From positions 805,467 through 869,466 of the forward strand of contig CM045734.1 of assembly GCA_024760905.1 (NCBI GenBank): DNA of 64,000 bases, written 5' to 3'. A program made the position numbers and the translations under genes. Positions 19,896-29,929 of the stretch are shown piece after piece. The first letter of the stretch is position 1. Every line of letters starts with the position of its first letter. This stretch comes from Plotosus lineatus (Eukaryota; Chordata; Actinopteri; Siluriformes; Plotosidae). Below the pieces are notes generated by a model, which worked only from the letters and a program-made list of their open reading frames with translations, was not told the DNA's origin and searched no databases.

Positions 19896-21734
19896 CATAT
19901 ATAAAACATTACATCAATCTAATAGGATCCTTTTCAACTACCCAAACCAATATATTGCTTTTAATGATGGCCCAGCGGACGAAATATAAAGACAGGATAT
20001 CTCAGACTCCCGTTAATCCGTGAAGCTTCATATAAGATCCGAAGGGCACGGAACAATTACTATTTTGAGGACAAAAGCCACCATAAACCACCACAATCTT
20101 ATCAAAATAATAATGAACAATTTTGAATCGAGCCATTTTGAGGCTCCGAATGAATCAAAAACTTGCTTGGTCGCTCTAGGGCGGGCGACCACTAGTCTAA
20201 CACTTGTCTAACAAAGCTAATGCAATTCACATAAGACACCACAAATGAATACTGCAGGCCAAACTGGAACAGATCCTTCCTTTGCCCCCATTTTATGACC
20301 CAGGCAGCATCAGTAGCTTCTTCCTGTAATAAGAGACTCTGGTAGGAAGCGCCACCTGGAGGGGATTCACCACGTTTGTTGTACATATATACCGTGACCC
20401 TGGAAGGGGGGCTCAAGGTGTACTGTCACTTTCCCAAGGTGAGCACCCAGACTAGTGGAGGGAAGGAGGCATCTTACCGGCTCCAAGCGAGGTCTCACCA
20501 CTATCAATCAAAAACCAGTTTCACAAAACCATCCTGGAAGCCTTAATTCAGGTTTTATTAACCAGGCACCGGAGCAGCAACAGGCCATGGAGCATGGAAA
20601 CATTCCTTCCCAGACCAAATATGAGGGGAGAACCCTGAACTATTCCCCCAAATACAAACAGTGTCCTCTCAACGAAAGCCCAAAATACAAATTATACTCT
20701 GAATTCAAAATAAGTGTGCATAATTGAATTAGAACAATTCACCACTTCCAAAATACATCAGATTCCAATAAATTGTCATCTACTTTCAATAAAATTAAAC
20801 AAATATTGGGCAACACTGTCAAACCGGCTCTCCCAAACCCTAAAGTTCTCTCCTCTCTCGAGGACAACGCCGAGCAATGGGCCCACACAACACACCTTAC
20901 ACTTAAAAAAAACACGACGAGAGCCTCATACAGCAGATAAGACACTATTGGGGCAAATGTTCCTAAGGAGTGGGATAAACTCTGAAACGGCCTGCAGATG
21001 GGCCAGGAGAGCACTGAGGAACAGACTCCCACAGTGAACACAGCTAGGGCGCTGATAGTCTCACTGTCACAGTCCAGTTCTAATCCTGAAACACAGGATA
21101 CTCAACCCTGAACTGAGTTGCCTTTAGCAAAAGATCCCCCCCCCAAAGCCTTAAACTCCCTTATCCCCCAAAACACAAAAGCAACCTGAAAAGGAAAACT
21201 CTGATATTGAATCAGAGGGAGAAACATTGACCAGTCCGGGCACATCGACTTTGTGCCAAAACCTGCAAACACATCACATAATTAACCAAACAGGAAAACA
21301 TCCAGTCACATGGAGGTTCATACACCCACCGCCAGAGCCAATACTGAGGGAAAAACAATGCTCATAACACACCCACAATAAAATAGTGCATAAGATTCCC
21401 CTGACACACACAGACAGAAACTGAGGATGTTAAGAACCCAAATCTCGAGGAAAAAAAAAAAAAAAAAAAAAAACAGACACCATGAAATTCATCTCAATCC
21501 CAACATCGGCTACTCAAGATCCCCCCCCCCCATACCCATCAAAGAGGCAGTGTTAGGAATTAAACACACGCTAGAACAAGTTGACACTTTTGGTCCTTCT
21601 CCAGATCCAGCCAAAAAATTAGTTTCCATACCCAAAACACATCCTGCAGGGAAAAAGACTGGAAACCAATAGTGAATTTTCACTCAGGAACTTTAACCTG
21701 GCCAAGAGCCCAAAGATTAAAGATCGTCAGGTTG
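19896..21734 (+). pseudogene. PLE internal region, 5' part of ORF (inferred)
   Basis: This lies between the two terminal repeats. Frames are short. One conserved-looking piece at 20740-21037 reads SNRLSQTLKFSPLSR, and another end reads TACRWARRALRNRLPQ. The Arg/Trp-rich end recalls the N-terminal part of fish PLE proteins. The assignment rests mainly on position. The 20190-20460 segment and an A-run at 21452 are unassigned. No RT is present in this copy. Confidence 0.45.
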
Positions 21735-22545
21735 ATGCTTTTCCTGAAGTCACCTTTACCACCTAACCCTAGCCTAACCCGAAGCCCTAACTTAACCCTA
21801 AACAGGCCCAAACCCCAACCCGACTGTCCCCCATCCCCTCCTCGGCCCGAACTTAATCTCCGCTTGGGAGCCTGAGAGGATAATCTTTCACTGTCTCACG
21901 CTAGAGGCCCAATTTTAAAATTGACATCTCCCCATTCCAAAAAGAATAAAAATTACCCCAGGCCTAATCTAACCTCAATTTATACCCGAGGAGCAATTTG
22001 GTGCTGAATGAAGCGGGGGAAGGACAGTGCACAACACTAACCTAAGAACCAGGGTTCCCAATGTGCAGTCATTCAACTTTCCCAACATCTAATTCCTACT
22101 CAGCCCTGTGCCTCCCTTGGGTCGATTTGCACACCCCGGTTACCAAGCTGTTCAGCCACTACGGATCATCAAGAACAATTAAAAATGAGGGAAACCGAAG
22201 GGGAGAAAATATGTAATTAGTAAAACCCTTAACCACAAACTATTCTCTCATACTCAAGGATAGAAAATTCCATTAAAATACAATATTTGAAAGATACACT
22301 CCAGCAGAGAGGGGACGACAGTGAGCCGATTAAAAATATATATACACACACACAATCATAATGAGAGCTGACCACAAACTCTATTGAGGCCCTGAGCATT
22401 GAGCTTACAAACTGCATCCAACAACATCCTCCTCCTATCGGACACCCAATATTATGTTATTTTGATATTTTTATTATTTCCTCTCATTTTGTTCATTGGT
22501 GCAAGCCAGCTGCCTGAAGGTCCCTAAAGCACCGAAATGTCACGC
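21735..22545 (+). mobile_element. PLE terminal repeat (pLTR), downstream copy
   Basis: Direct repeat of 19215-19895. The first part is the CCTAAC-rich block. The unique part has ccaatattatgtta and ttggtgcaagccagctgcct and ends near 22545. The motif ctgaaggtccctaaagcacc then gaaatgtc at 22514-22541 has a short possible stem (ggt/acc) between CTGA and GAAA, as in a degenerate hammerhead. An insert with an ACAC run at 22335-22355 separates the two halves. Confidence 0.65.
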
Positions 22546-22691
22546 GAACTCCAAGAGGGAGAACTGGGGTTTCGGAATGATGGGAACATGAACATGGTGG
22601 AACCCTGAGGTACAAGAGTGCTTTTCGGTGGGACAGGACTCCAAAAGGAGTGGAGCCCCCTGTAGCTTCACCACTGCAAATGCTGTTATTA

Positions 22692-22859
22692 GTATCTCCA
22701 GTTTACAGAGAGGATTCTCCAGTACAGCAGAGACCAGCTTCACTCCTGAATCTCCAAGTTCATTCCAGGTCAGATCCAGTTCTCTCGTGTGAGGGGTTTG
22801 ATCTCAGAGCTGAAGTCAGAGCAGCACAACCTTCACCTGAAACACCACAACCCTCCAAC
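22692..22859 (-). pseudogene. NLRC3-like LRR exon, inverted and broken
   Basis: The minus strand carries the leucine-rich repeat exon found intact at 39300-39473. The acceptor is present (tgtctttgcag), and the frame reads CGVSGEGCAALTSALRSNPSH. Then two bases are missing at the cacacgagag position, shifting the frame. The donor GTAAG at the end is replaced (gatactaataac). It belongs to an inverted NLR segment that continues at 24490-24780. Confidence 0.85.
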
Positions 22860-22978
22860 CTGCAAAGACACAATGCCACACCCTTCATCACCAGATTTTT
22901 ATCCTGGTTTAGGTTTTCCTTTAAAGATGATGCATGTGTAAAATGATTTTATTATTCAGAATCACATGAGGATTTAGG

Positions 22979-24482
22979 GGCAGTGGTGGTCTAGTGGTAT
23001 AGGGTGCTGGATTGCTGATCCTAAGGTTGGTGGTTCAAGTCCCACTCTCCACAAGGTTGTCACCTTGCACTAACTGGGTTATCAAAGGCAGGCCATGTCT
23101 CTCACTGTCTCAGGTGAGAGGCATGTGAAATAACCACTGCTGACTTTTGTAAAGAGTAGCTGCAAAGCTGTCAACGTGTTTGTCCCGTGCTGGTGTAAAA
23201 CCGGTTTAAAGAAAAAGAGACCCGACCGCGAGTTCCTGGAGGTCGAGCCACTTTTTCAGAGGGCGATTGGAGGGGTGCCATCAGGTTTAAAGAAAAAGAG
23301 AGCCAGGTCGAAGTCCGAGCGCAGAGTCCGCTCGCGCTCTCCCCCGGCCTAGAGCACCCCGGCCGGCCTCAGGAGTGCCTCGTGCCCGACCGCGAGTTCC
23401 TGGAGGTCGAGCCACTTTTTCAGAGGGCGAGTGGAGGGGTGCCATCGGGTTCATAGAAAGAGAACCGAGTCGAACTCCGAGCGCAGAGTCCGGTCATTCT
23501 CTCCCGGGCCTAGAGCACCCCAGCTGGGCTAGGGAGTGCCTCGAACCCACCCGCGAGTTCCCGGAGGCTAGACGGTCTGTCTAGAGGGCTAACAGAGGGG
23601 TGCCATCAGGTTTACAGGAGAGAGCACCGGGACGAGCTAGGAGGGCAAAGTCCGGGCGTTCTCTCCCAGGCCTAGAGCACCCCCAGCTGGGCTAGGCAGT
23701 GCCACGAACCCACCCGTGAGTCCGTGGAGGTCGAACTACTTGTTCAGAGGTCAAGTGGAGGGGTGCCATCAGGTTGATAGAAAAGTGAGAACCGAGTCGA
23801 ACTCCGAGCGCAGAGTCCGTTTGCGCTCTCCCCGGCCTAGAGCACCCCGGCCAGCCAAAGGAGTGCCTCGTGCCCGACCGCGAGTTCCTGGAGGTCGAGC
23901 CGCTTTTTCAGAGGGCGAGTGGAGGGGTGCCATCAGGGTTATAGGAGAGAGTGTCGAGCTCGACTCGCACTGCCTCTGTTGTGTGTGCGTGTCTCTGGTA
24001 GATCGGAACACGAGACCCGCCTGGGGTAGGCGCCTGCCCGGTCCTCCTCGGAGTACCGATATGGGCATGGCGGTTCCTCCCCGTCTCGCGGGTTCGCCTC
24101 CCACGGGTCGGGTGGCCGAAGACCCCGGCGTTGAGGGAAGAGGAGTCCTGTGTGTCTCTTTCTCTCCCCCACGTTTCGACGGGGATCCGAAAAGCCATAC
24201 CCTCTCCCCCGTGCTCAGCATAGAGAGTCGTAGAAGGCCGGTCACCTGCAAGCTCGAGGCCAGCACATGCCACGGGCGGACACCCTCCCCACCCCGCCAC
24301 AGGCTCGGTGGATGGTTGGGGGGTGCTCGCCACACGGAAGAATCACACGGGCACACTGGTGTAAACCGGTGTAAAAGGGTCGTTTGAGGAATGGCATCCG
24401 ACGTAAAAACCTACGCCAAATCAAACGAGTGAGTCAGTCGCTGTGGCGACCCCTGATAAAGGCAAAAAAGCTGAAAGGAAAT
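22979..24482 (+). mobile_element. RTE-type SINE with a 1.15 kb insertion
   Basis: The head is at 22979-23190 (ggcagtggtggtctagtgg; ggttcaagtcc) and the tail at 24372-24482 (ggcatccgacgtaaaaacc; ctgtggcgacccctg). The direct repeat gaggattta lies at 22970-22978 and 24486-24494, marking its target site within the NLR intron. Between head and tail is a GC-rich minisatellite block flanked by a similar ggtgtaaaaccggt/ggtgtaaaccggt, so that block arrived later. Confidence 0.85.
23205..24357. repeat. GC-rich 163 bp tandem repeat block, rDNA-spacer-like
   Basis: Five units begin with cccgaccgcgagttcctgg or a variant at 23221, 23385, 23546, 23709 and 23873, a spacing of 161-164 bases. After the last unit comes about 350 bases of non-repeated GC-rich sequence. 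Tandem 100-200 base units followed by GC-rich unique sequence is how rDNA intergenic spacer and 5' ETS look, so that is my best guess. No 18S, 5.8S or 28S sequence is present. The long open frames here (up to 223 codons) come from base composition. Confidence 0.55.
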
Positions 24483-24489
24483 CTGAGGA

Positions 24490-24780
24490 TTTATTGTCAC
24501 CTGATTATTTTAATTAACATCTCATCTACATAATCCTACTGAGGATCCATTTAGTTTCTCTCATCTGTTGTGTGACATTAAACTATCAGCAGCTGAAGAT
24601 CAACAGAGAACAGCCTGATCATCAACTTTAATCAGAGACAGAGCGAGAGTGGGGCTTATAGTGCACGACAGAGGGAATAAACCTGGTTCTCCATCGCCTG
24701 TGTAGTGCATTTATATAACAATACAAGTGTATATTATGGAATCAAAGAATAAAAATCTGAATCCTGGTGAGAAACAAACA
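24490..24780 (-). repeat. NLR intron segment, inverted
   Basis: Minus strand matches the intron sequence ahead of the LRR exons at 45720-45810 and 58030-58130 (cagctgctgatagtttaat, cacacaacagatgagaga). It continues the inverted LRR piece at 22692-22978, with the SINE inserted between them. Confidence 0.8.
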
Positions 24781-25009
24781 CCATCATCAACTCCAACTTT
24801 TTCTTCACCTTACACTCGGCCGTCCGGACCCGAACTAAAACGCAAGTTGTCACCATGTTCTAGTGATTATGAACTTCATACTGTACTATACATCCATAAA
24901 TACAATTACTGTAGCTCATAACACCCCTAAATCAATTATTATAAACATGACATTAATTTCAAATAAAATAAATTCAAGCTAAATATTTTAATCAAATTCA
25001 CTAATCAAG

Positions 25010-25432
25010 TATCAAATTTAACCTTTAACATGCTCTGTGATGTGATCTTCCTGCTTGTAAATGGCTCCGATGGTCAGCAGAGCCATTTGGAAGAACCGTG
25101 CAACAGTCACGTGTTTTTCACCAGCAGTGATTTTCTTGATAATAGCCGTCTTCATTTCTAACGAGATGGCTTGCCACTTTTTCTGATTACCACCATCACT
25201 AGTAGGCTTGCGCTTCTGACCAACCATATTTGCTTAGGGTTACAAAAGTCTGCAGAACAGTGTAATCACAACATGCGGTGAACTGGGAAGAAGGCGATGC
25301 ACAGTCAGTGTGCGGTTTGTAAACAAGGGACGCAGCATCATTACGTCAGCGTACTACGTAGGTACGTCCTGTACTACAGAGAGCGCGCTAAACTCAAAAA
25401 GCTGTAAAACGAATGAACGCAAGTCAGGGAGC
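25010..25432 (-). pseudogene. Tigger/pogo transposase N-terminus with 5' terminal repeat
   Basis: The minus-strand frame from 25227 starts MVGQKRKPTSDGGNQKKWQA and continues with a psq/CENP-B-type helix-turn-helix (FFQMALLTIGAIYKQEDHI). It stops after 69 residues, where a transposase would continue for several hundred. Upstream, at 25400-25432, is the terminal repeat (complement of gctccctgacttgcgttcat), the same as at 37202-37225. The second helix-turn-helix and DDE domain are absent. Confidence 0.85.
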
Positions 25433-25619
25433 ATCAATACAATAAGTTTCCTGTTGTGTTTTATTATGATAAAATAAAGTGAAAGTCAAAAGTTATGAAA
25501 AGGATAACGGCTGTAGTAGGCCTATTTAGATAAATAAAACTGACGTACATGCCTCAGATGATTGAGTTCTCAATCGACAATAGGGTGCATGTCCCACTAA
25601 TAAAATAACCAATAGGGTG

Positions 25620-25965
25620 CATGTCCCACTATTTGAGAAGCACTTTAGGCAGATGCTCATTTTGTGTCTGACAGGCTTCTGCAGCAGGGGGGGTGGTTCC
25701 AAGTCGCACCATTTCACCATGATCTGAGGCAGCATTAGGGGCTAAGGAGGGAGATGGTTGTATGTTTTAAGCAGAAACTATTACTTAACCCGACAGCATT
25801 CTGGTTTTGTTTCACGTGTGTATAACATGGATCTGTTGCAGTAAAATGCATGCGAGTATCCACAGAAAACACCTTATAGCATCACATACAAACACTAAAA
25901 TTGTTTAGAAATTAAAGGGAATATTGTAATATGGACTGTCAATAATTCCTATGAAACCCTCCCTC
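25620..25965 (-). repeat. Inverted duplicate of 29395-29755
   Basis: Read on the minus strand, this matches 29395-29755 over about 350 bases with many small gaps: tttcataggaattattga, the ggatctg-to-cacgtgtg stretch, and the exon with aaatggtgc. The arms are 3.4 kb apart in opposite orientation. Each carries one copy of the same small exon, so the duplication includes part of a host gene. Confidence 0.8.
25629..25723 (-). pseudogene. Exon 3 of an unidentified host gene (donor lost)
   Basis: Minus strand: acceptor ctgcctcag, then two bases completing a codon, then HGEMVRLGTTPPAAEACQTQ NEHLPKVLLK and a stop. The inverted copy at 29670-29768 has the same frame but keeps a GT donor where this copy has changed to tagtggg. 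Joined to the exon at 26260-26363, phases agree (one base plus two bases). The gene family is not recognised. Confidence 0.5.
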
Positions 25966-26259
25966 GGGTAATGGGAGCGAATGGGACATTAGCTCATCAG
26001 GGACCTTCCCAGCATTTTTTAAGGGCTACATGTGTGATCAAAACATTGTCCAGCAGTCTCAACACAGTTGGGGTTTAAAAGGGAATCAAACCCACAACAG
26101 CACAGTCTTCAGTTTTCATCATCATCTAGTTATGATGTGCGGTCATGAGGAGCTCACACATGTGAAGGTGGAGAAAATGCACACAATGGTTAGCAACACT
26201 TGGACATAAACAGGGCGTGAGCACAAAAATAAATTGTGCAAGAATGAATTTTAACTTAC

Positions 26260-26363
26260 CAAACCACTGATCACAATCATCAGAGTCTTGGTCCAAATCG
26301 TGCATCACATGAGACATGGAATGTGTCTCCAATCTGCTTCACGGCCATCTAAACCCGAGGCAC
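26260..26363 (-). CDS. Exon 2 (start-codon exon) of an unidentified host gene
   Basis: Minus strand: the acceptor ttgttgttgcag precedes the exon and a strong donor tttg/gtaagttaa ends it. The ATG at 26332 opens METHSMSHVMHDLDQDSDDC DQWF and leaves one base (phase 1), which fits the two-base start of the exons at 25723 and 29670. Another ATG at 26348 is in a frame that stops early, so I prefer 26332. The peptide is acidic and short, with no domain that I know. It may be translated from a transcript starting near 27.2 kb. Confidence 0.5.
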
Positions 26364-26364
26364 C

Positions 26365-27084
26365 TGCAACAACAAAACTAAACAAGGTTCAGCAAGCTCG
26401 TTTAAACGCCTCAGACATCAGATCATATTAAATGTAACTTGGAATATTCAGAACTAAAACCAGATGGGTTTGTGTGCAGTTATATTAAGTAGCATCAACT
26501 GAAGAAAAATGGATGGTTAGCATATTCATGCTAATTAGGCTAACAAAACAGAGTGACCACCTGTATGGCACCGTATTCCGACGGTACAGGGGCACCCAGG
26601 CCTACGCCAGCCGACTCCGGGACCGTTTCTACCCACAATGCATCAAACTACTTTAGTGCTGAAATACTGGACGGTTTGCACACTCTTGTGAAACATGTGT
26701 CCTGATTGTATTTTACATCATCAAGATTATGCACTCGCTAATCAAAGACAAAAATGAGTCACACGCTGTGAAATAAGTGAAGCGGGTTATCCAGCAGTTT
26801 AAAAATTGTATAGTTTGTCCTGGTGAAATACATCTTTAACTTTATTTACCGACCGAGTGAAGCGTCAGATTTCACTATTAATCAGATTTATAATCTTGAC
26901 GAATCTGTAGAAATCAAACAGAAGGAAGGAAAACAACGGCACAAATAGCGGGAAGCCAATATCATCAAGTATCATCAAAACTGGGAACTGATGGAATGAT
27001 GGTCCACTGTCACCTGTTTAGACAAAACTCGAAGCGTAAACTGATATTCTGATTATTATTTTTTTTATTATTATTTATTTTAAC
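26365..27084. other. Intron-like sequence
   Basis: No coding frame, repeat family or RNA gene is recognised between the two putative exons. A T/A-rich run lies near 27050-27080, just after the putative exon 1 donor. Confidence 0.4.
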
Positions 27085-27090
27085 CCACCT

Positions 27091-27200
27091 CTTTTCCTTT
27101 GGTCACTTCTCTCATTCTCAGTCCGAATGAGTTTGGATCTCATCACCGTTGCTCCGGGTTTAAAAATCCACCAAGTGATGGGTTTCACCTGACGGATCAT
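27091..27200 (-). other. Putative non-coding first exon
   Basis: On the minus strand the sequence from about 27200 to 27091 ends ggaaaagag/gtgggtta, a possible donor, and contains no long frame. It is placed between a promoter-like block and the start-codon exon at 26363. The exon is inferred from layout only. Confidence 0.35.
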
Positions 27201-27204
27201 CTTT

Positions 27205-27240
27205 AATTAGGTCTGTGTGCGCATGCGCGATTGGGTCAGA
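27205..27240 (-). promoter_or_regulatory. NRF1 site with CCAAT box
   Basis: tgcgcatgcgcg at about 27218-27229 is a perfect NRF1 palindrome, directly followed by attggg (a CCAAT box on the minus strand). This pair is typical of TATA-less housekeeping promoters. It lies upstream of the putative minus-strand exons at 27.1 and 26.3 kb. No TATA box is seen. Confidence 0.55.
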
Positions 27241-27509
27241 ACGATCAGCCCCTGATAAAAGAGCGTTAGAAGTCGAGGCTGGGATGTCTGCAATTCTACC
27301 TCGAACACACAACATACAAGACAAAACACAAGCGAACCCTGATGATCCTGGGAAGGGACCTGATGAGTTCATGCCCATTATCAAGGAGAGATGAAATCCG
27401 ATTTGCTTCAGCAATCCTGCACCTTAAAGAACAAGCAGACTTATTTATTGGAATGCTGGAAAGTAAAAATAATGAGATAAGAAGTGCAGTAGCGACAGGG
27501 AATTGAATG

Positions 27510-27859
27510 TCTGTCTTCCTTTCGGCTTTTTCCCCTTTTACTCGGGAGTCGCCACAGCGAATCATTTTGATTCGCACGTTTAATTTGGCAGAGATTTTTA
27601 CGTCGGATGCCCTTCCTGTCACAACCCTTTTAGCAAGGGATAGAAACACACTGACGACTTTGCAGCCTACTCTTTACGAAAGTCAGCAATGGTTCTTTTA
27701 CATGCCTCTCACCATAGACAGTGAGAGACATGGCCCGCCTTTGATAACCCAGTTAGCCGCACTGGGGGGACAGTGACAACCTTGTGGAGAGTGGGACTCA
27801 AACCCCCAACCTTTGGATCAGCGATCCAGCGCCCTATACCACTAGGCCACCACTGCCCC
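27510..27859 (-). mobile_element. RTE-type SINE, complete copy
   Basis: The minus strand reads head (ggcagtggtggcctagtgg), body and tail, ending in the LINE-like cgctgtggcgactcccgag and gccgaaaggaag. The 15-base direct repeat gacagggaattgaat lies at 27495-27509 and 27860-27874. It is the best-preserved copy and the best guide to the SINE structure. Confidence 0.92.
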
Positions 27860-28021
27860 CGACAGGGAATTGAATAAACGTCTCATTTCAAATCTGCAAC
27901 TACAGAAAACATAAATTATTATTATACCATAACATGGGACACTACTAAAGGAATATGGAAATAAATTATCCTCATGAATAAAGACTAAGGAGAAAACACA
28001 CACACACACGGAAAAACCTTT

Positions 28022-28094
28022 TGCCCCGTGTGAGGATCAAACTCACGACCTTCAGATGATGAGACTGACGCGCTACCTACTGCGCTCACGAGGC
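28022..28094 (-). pseudogene. tRNA-Met (elongator, CAT) pseudogene
   Basis: The minus strand gives a 73-base sequence starting gcctcgtgagcgcagtaggt and ending cctcacacggggca. All four stems pair and the anticodon is CAT. It matches the vertebrate elongator tRNA-Met except at three places: position 8 is G in place of the conserved U, the base after the anticodon is C in place of A, and the T-loop C is T (gtttga). Such changes at conserved positions suggest decay. A TTTTT terminator lies about 8 bases downstream. No CCA or A-tail is seen. Confidence 0.8.
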
Positions 28095-28149
28095 GCTGAT
28101 GTTGCCACAGAGCGGTTAAAAAGTAACATCAGCCGTTATCCTGTTGTTA

Positions 28150-28320
28150 CGTCAACAATACACCGCACGTGTTCGCATCCCTGTGAGGGTCTGGCTCGCT
28201 GTCCAGGATGTGCCCCCCCCCCCCCCGCCCAGAGTCGGCTGAGATAGGCATCAGCCTCCACGTGACCCTGATTAGGATTAAGCGGTTCAGAAAATGAATG
28301 AATGAATGAATGAATGCATG
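28150..28320 (+). repeat. V-SINE tail
   Basis: tcgctgtccaggatgtgc, then the segment with ctgagataggcatcagcct and gattaggattaagcggttc, ending in gaatgaatgaatgaatg. Only the L2-like tail with its terminal 4-base repeat is present. A GT run follows at 28330-28352. Confidence 0.75.
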
Positions 28321-28529
28321 AATATACAGTGTGTGTGTGTGTGTGTGTGTGTAATTTATTTCCATAAAAGTAAACCACACGCCCCCATTTCCACCCACAA
28401 TCCATCAGAACCTGCATTGATTGACAGGAAATTCAAATCCTTTCTCATGCATTTTTTTTAACAGTCTACAGCAGAAACAAATGTTCCCTTTCTACAAAAA
28501 TCAAATTGAACCTGACTCTGAGTCTTTAT

Positions 28530-28790
28530 ATTTTGGTGAGAAGTTTGTATGTTCTTCTCATGCTGGCAAGGGTTTCCTCCTGGGCACTCGGGTTTCATCC
28601 TACAGTCTAAATACATGTGCTTTAGACTAGCTGGCTGGTCCGAGGTGCCATTGAATGTGGATGGTAAGTGTGAATAATTGTCTGTGTTATCCTGCAATGG
28701 CCAGAGTGTATCCTGCGAGTGTCGGCTGAGATAGTCAGCAGCCTCAACGTGACTCTAATTGTAGGATTAGGCGGTTCAGGAAGTGAGAGT
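28530..28790 (+). repeat. V-SINE core and tail
   Basis: The V-SINE core (tttgtatgttcttctcatgc, ggtttcctcctgggcactcg) is followed by a tail with gtcggctgagatagtcagc and gattaggcggttcaggaag. The tRNA head is missing. Confidence 0.7.
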
Positions 28791-28929
28791 AAAAAGTGTT
28801 CTTTGCCAGGGTTGTGCAGAGTAGGTTGCCAGGTTATCTCCCTATTTAACCGGGTTTGCCAGAATTGTGTGCCCTGGCTAGTCACGCTCACATTTACACA
28901 GTGGGGCAATTTGGAACGGCCTGTTAGCC

Positions 28930-29065
28930 TATTCGTGCACTGAGGACAAGCATCCTGAGGAAATCCACACAAGCACAAAACATGGAAACTCCACACAGAA
29001 ATGCTCGTGCTGACCACAAGACTCAAAACCAGAATCCTCTCGTATTGAGCCACCACGCCCCCATT
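28930..29065 (-). repeat. V-SINE head and core
   Basis: Minus strand: gggggcgtggtggctcaata (tRNA head), then the core (tgtgtggagtttccatgtt). It is truncated before the tail. It lies head-to-tail opposite the plus-strand piece at 28530-28790. Confidence 0.7.
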
Positions 29066-29394
29066 CCTATCTTCTTTCTACCTACAACTTCTTCATGACC
29101 AGCCCGAATCTCCCTCCAGCACCTTGACCTTTAGCTCATGCCATTCAGCTTTTTCTTGGGTAAGAGGATCTGGATGCGTCTGACTCCACCCTATTCCTAT
29201 TCCACCTGATTCCTGCTGAGACCACCACTGCCCCTTACTTCCCAGAAACCGCGATAAAAGATCACCAGAGCTGCTTTACCCGAATAAATTACAAGTGTAA
29301 GCCTCGCTAGAAGCCATGAGACAAACAAAGTTCTGGGATATTCAGGGCAGAAGGAAAGGGTGAGGGCTCAGGGATGGAAAAGCCTTTGGGGGGG

Positions 29395-29755
29395 TGAAGG
29401 GTTTTCATAGGAATTATTAATTCTGACAAAGTCAATATTACAATATGTCCTTTACTTTCTCAGCAATTCCTGAATGTGTGTATGTGATGCTATAATAAGA
29501 TGTGTGTGTTCTGTGGATGCTCGCATGCATTTTACTGAAACAGATCCACGTTATACACATGTGTGAAACTTAAAAAAACCCAGAATGTTGTGGATAAGGG
29601 GTTAAGTAATAGCTTCTGCTTATTAAAATGCACGACCCTCTCCCTCCTGAACCCTTCATGCTGCCTCAGCTCATGGCGAAATGGTGCAACTTGTAACACC
29701 TCCGAGGCTGCAGAAGCCTGTCAATCAGACACAAAATGAAGACCTGCCTAAAGCG
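29395..29755 (+). repeat. Inverted duplicate of 25620-25965
   Basis: Plus-strand arm of the inverted duplication. It contains the 99-base exon at 29670-29768. The match stops near 29395 on the left, where the sequence changes to a purine-rich stretch. Confidence 0.8.
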
Positions 29756-29768
29756 ACCGCAGCAACAG
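29670..29768 (+). CDS. Internal exon of an unidentified host gene
   Basis: Acceptor ctgcctcag and donor acag/gtaggac enclose 99 bases (phase 1 at both ends). The frame reads HGEMVQLVTPPRLQKPVNQT QNEDLPKATAAT. Joined to the exon at 29930, the codon GAT forms across the junction and the frame stays open to a stop, which argues for a real transcript. The upstream exon with a start codon is not found on this strand. The only candidate is the inverted one at 26260-26363. Function unknown. Confidence 0.55.
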
Positions 29769-29929
29769 GTAGGACGTCTCTTGTGTGGATTTAATTCCAT
29801 TTAAAATGGGACTGGTCAGAGTTTGAGTGTATCCTGGCTTTGCCTGTGTTTTGAATATCATTGTAAATGCAACTTGGGCTTTAATTTTTTTTTTTTTTTT
29901 TTTTTTTTTTCGTGATGGGTTCGGCTCAG

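Noticed and set aside
23205..24357. A CRISPR-like array
   Set aside because: Units are contiguous 163 bp repeats without unique spacers, and the genome is a vertebrate.
23716..24387. A 223-codon plus frame and overlapping long minus frames in the GC-rich block
   Set aside because: The frames run through 163 bp tandem repeats and have high GC with few stop codons; no domain is recognisable, and frames are long on both strands.
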